From assembly GCA_025774735.1 (NCBI GenBank), contig JALGZU010000019.1:1-33890 (forward strand): a DNA stretch of 33,890 nt, read 5' to 3'. Under the pieces are notes generated by a model. It searched no databases. It saw nothing but the letters and a program-made list of their open reading frames with translations, and had not been told where the DNA came from. A program made the position numbers and the translations under genes. Position 1 is the stretch's first letter; the number at the start of each line of letters is the position of its first letter. The DNA comes from a candidate division LCP-89 bacterium (GTDB lineage Bacteria; Electryoneota; B3-LCP). Below are positions 33,130-33,890 of this stretch, in pieces.

Positions 33130-33161
33130 GCGATTCCGGCTGATCCCGGGATCGCTTTTTT
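33130..33161 (+). terminator. Intrinsic terminator of the GGATCGC-T6 type
   Basis: A 10-bp stem GCGATTCCGG (33130-33139) with CCGGGATCGC (33146-33155), including one G-T pair, a 6-base loop and TTTTTT (33156-33161). It lies 28 bases after the T9SS domain stop. Confidence 0.88.
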
Positions 33162-33181
33162 GACCTGTTGTCGTGAGCCTC

Positions 33182-33210
33182 TTGACAAGCCGGGTTAAAA
33201 TAGTTATATT
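33182..33210 (+). promoter_or_regulatory. Promoter TTGACA-N17-TATATT
   Basis: A -35 TTGACA (33182-33187), 17 bases, and -10 TATATT (33205-33210), located 31 bases before the GTG start at 33242. Its boxes are identical to those of the 26552 promoter. Confidence 0.82.
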
Positions 33211-33241
33211 AAATGTACCATTATCATTGATTGGGTGATCG

Positions 33242-33890
33242 GTGAGGTATCTTCTCGCAATTGTTTTTACGGCGTTATTCATCCTATCCGGGTTGCTGGG
33301 GGCGCAGCCCCCGGATACACTCTGGACGCAGACCTTCGGCGGAAACGAATACGATGACGGCTGGAACGTTCGGCAGACTCTGGACGGGGGCTTCGTCTTC
33401 GTGGGACACACACACTCGTCCGGCGCGGGATCTTACGACGCTTACCTGGTGAAAACGGATCCGTCCGGGAACGAAGAGTGGAGTCAGACGTTCGGCGGCG
33501 GCGGGTACGACGAGGGTTTGAGCATACAGCAGACGCAGGATGGCGGTTTCATATTCGCCGGGGGGACGGATTCATTCGGAGCCGGTTCGTACGACGTCTA
33601 TTTAGTCAAAACGGACGCTTCCGGCAACGAGGAGTGGAGCCGGACGTTTGGCGGAGTTACGGGCGATTTCGGCTACTGCGTCGAGCTGACTGAAGATGGG
33701 GGCTACATCATCACGGGATACACGACCTCCTTTTCCACTGGAGTAGCGGACGTCTATCTGATCAAGACCGATGCGGATGGTGTAGAAGAGTGGAGCCAGG
33801 CTATTGGCGGGGAAGAGGAAGATAGGGGTTACAGCGTTCAACAGACCCAGGATGGGGGTTATATAGTTTCGGGGTGGGTTCTTTATTACA
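33242..33890 (+). CDS. Secreted propeller-repeat protein, cut by the window edge
   Basis: An open frame of 216 codons continues past the right edge. The start is GTG 33242 (MRYLLAIVFTALFILSGLLG then A); the predicted cleavage leaves Gln22 and the same QPPDTLWTQTFGG mature start as the 29741 protein. Four repeats or more are visible: [57 protein letters not shown] and IGGEEEDRGYSVQQTQDGG, each ending in DVYLIKTDASGNEEW-type strands. It is thus a paralogue of the seven-blade protein. The usual stalk and T9SS domain would lie outside. The ribosome site is weak. Confidence 0.85.
   Translation, partial: MRYLLAIVFTALFILSGLLGAQPPDTLWTQTFGGNEYDDGWNVRQTLDGGFVFVGHTHSSGAGSYDAYLVKTDPSGNEEWSQTFGGGGYDEGLSIQQTQDGGFIFAGGTDSFGAGSYDVYLVKTDASGNEEWSRTFGGVTGDFGYCVELTEDGGYIITGYTTSFSTGVADVYLIKTDADGVEEWSQAIGGEEEDRGYSVQQTQDGGYIVSGWVLYY

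Noticed and set aside
1..33890. tRNA, rRNA, riboswitch or phage genes
   Set aside because: I looked through the intergenic gaps and saw no cloverleaf with a GGTTCGA-type arm, no known riboswitch core and no integrase or phage structural genes.

Overview
The window is a bacterial chromosome segment of moderately high GC with dense, mostly co-directional genes. It encodes an SprA-type outer-membrane translocon and at least five secreted proteins ending in type IX secretion (T9SS, Por) sorting domains of the YPNPFNPTTTLSF type. That combination points to the Fibrobacteres-Chlorobi-Bacteroidetes (FCB) superphylum, most likely one of its uncultivated candidate lineages rather than a classical Bacteroidetes. 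The phylum cannot be fixed from the sequence alone.

Layout. (1) 22-1925, minus strand: the serine kinase gene prkA, broken by an internal out-of-frame deletion, with a sigma-54-like promoter. (2) 2240-3322, minus: a secreted T9SS cargo protein. (3) 3482-11772, plus: sprA, an M28/glutaminyl-cyclase-like enzyme and a Ppx/GppA phosphatase. (4) 11908-17881: hrcA-grpE-dnaJ (no dnaK), a ComEA-like helix-hairpin-helix protein, then an unrecognised membrane-anchored protein and a PilM/GspL-like protein interrupted by a frameshift. (5) 17945-23113, after an intrinsic terminator: rsmD, rsmA (ksgA), mgtE, recO, dprA and a small outer-membrane barrel. (6) 24789-23189, minus: a compact operon of a 28-residue membrane protein, thioredoxin, an ECF sigma factor (apparently starting at AUA), an RsrA/ZAS-type zinc anti-sigma factor and a DUF1858 disulfide protein. 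(7) 25165 to the end, plus: a surface-protein island with a CxxCH protein, an orphan secreted protein, an FG-GAP/VCBS repeat protein, two seven-bladed-propeller-type repeat proteins and a ThuA/GATase-like protein. Most share one stalk domain and one C-terminal sorting cassette.

How it fits together. SprA is the export channel. The enzyme directly downstream is a plausible glutaminyl cyclase, and four predicted secreted proteins here, including that enzyme, would expose Gln at the mature N-terminus. This is what the Bacteroidetes 'Q-rule' describes. The surface island supplies cargo for SprA. Three of its genes lie behind nearly identical TTGAC(A/T)-N17-TATATT promoters and end in related GGATCGC-T6 terminators. 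The minus-strand operon looks like a thiol-stress circuit of SigR/RsrA type with its thioredoxin target built in.

Caveat. Four genes (prkA, the pilM-like gene, the VCBS protein and the GATase-like protein) are broken by frameshifts, and in three of them a short segment is missing relative to relatives or paralogues. This may be real decay or an assembly artefact; the sequence alone cannot decide.
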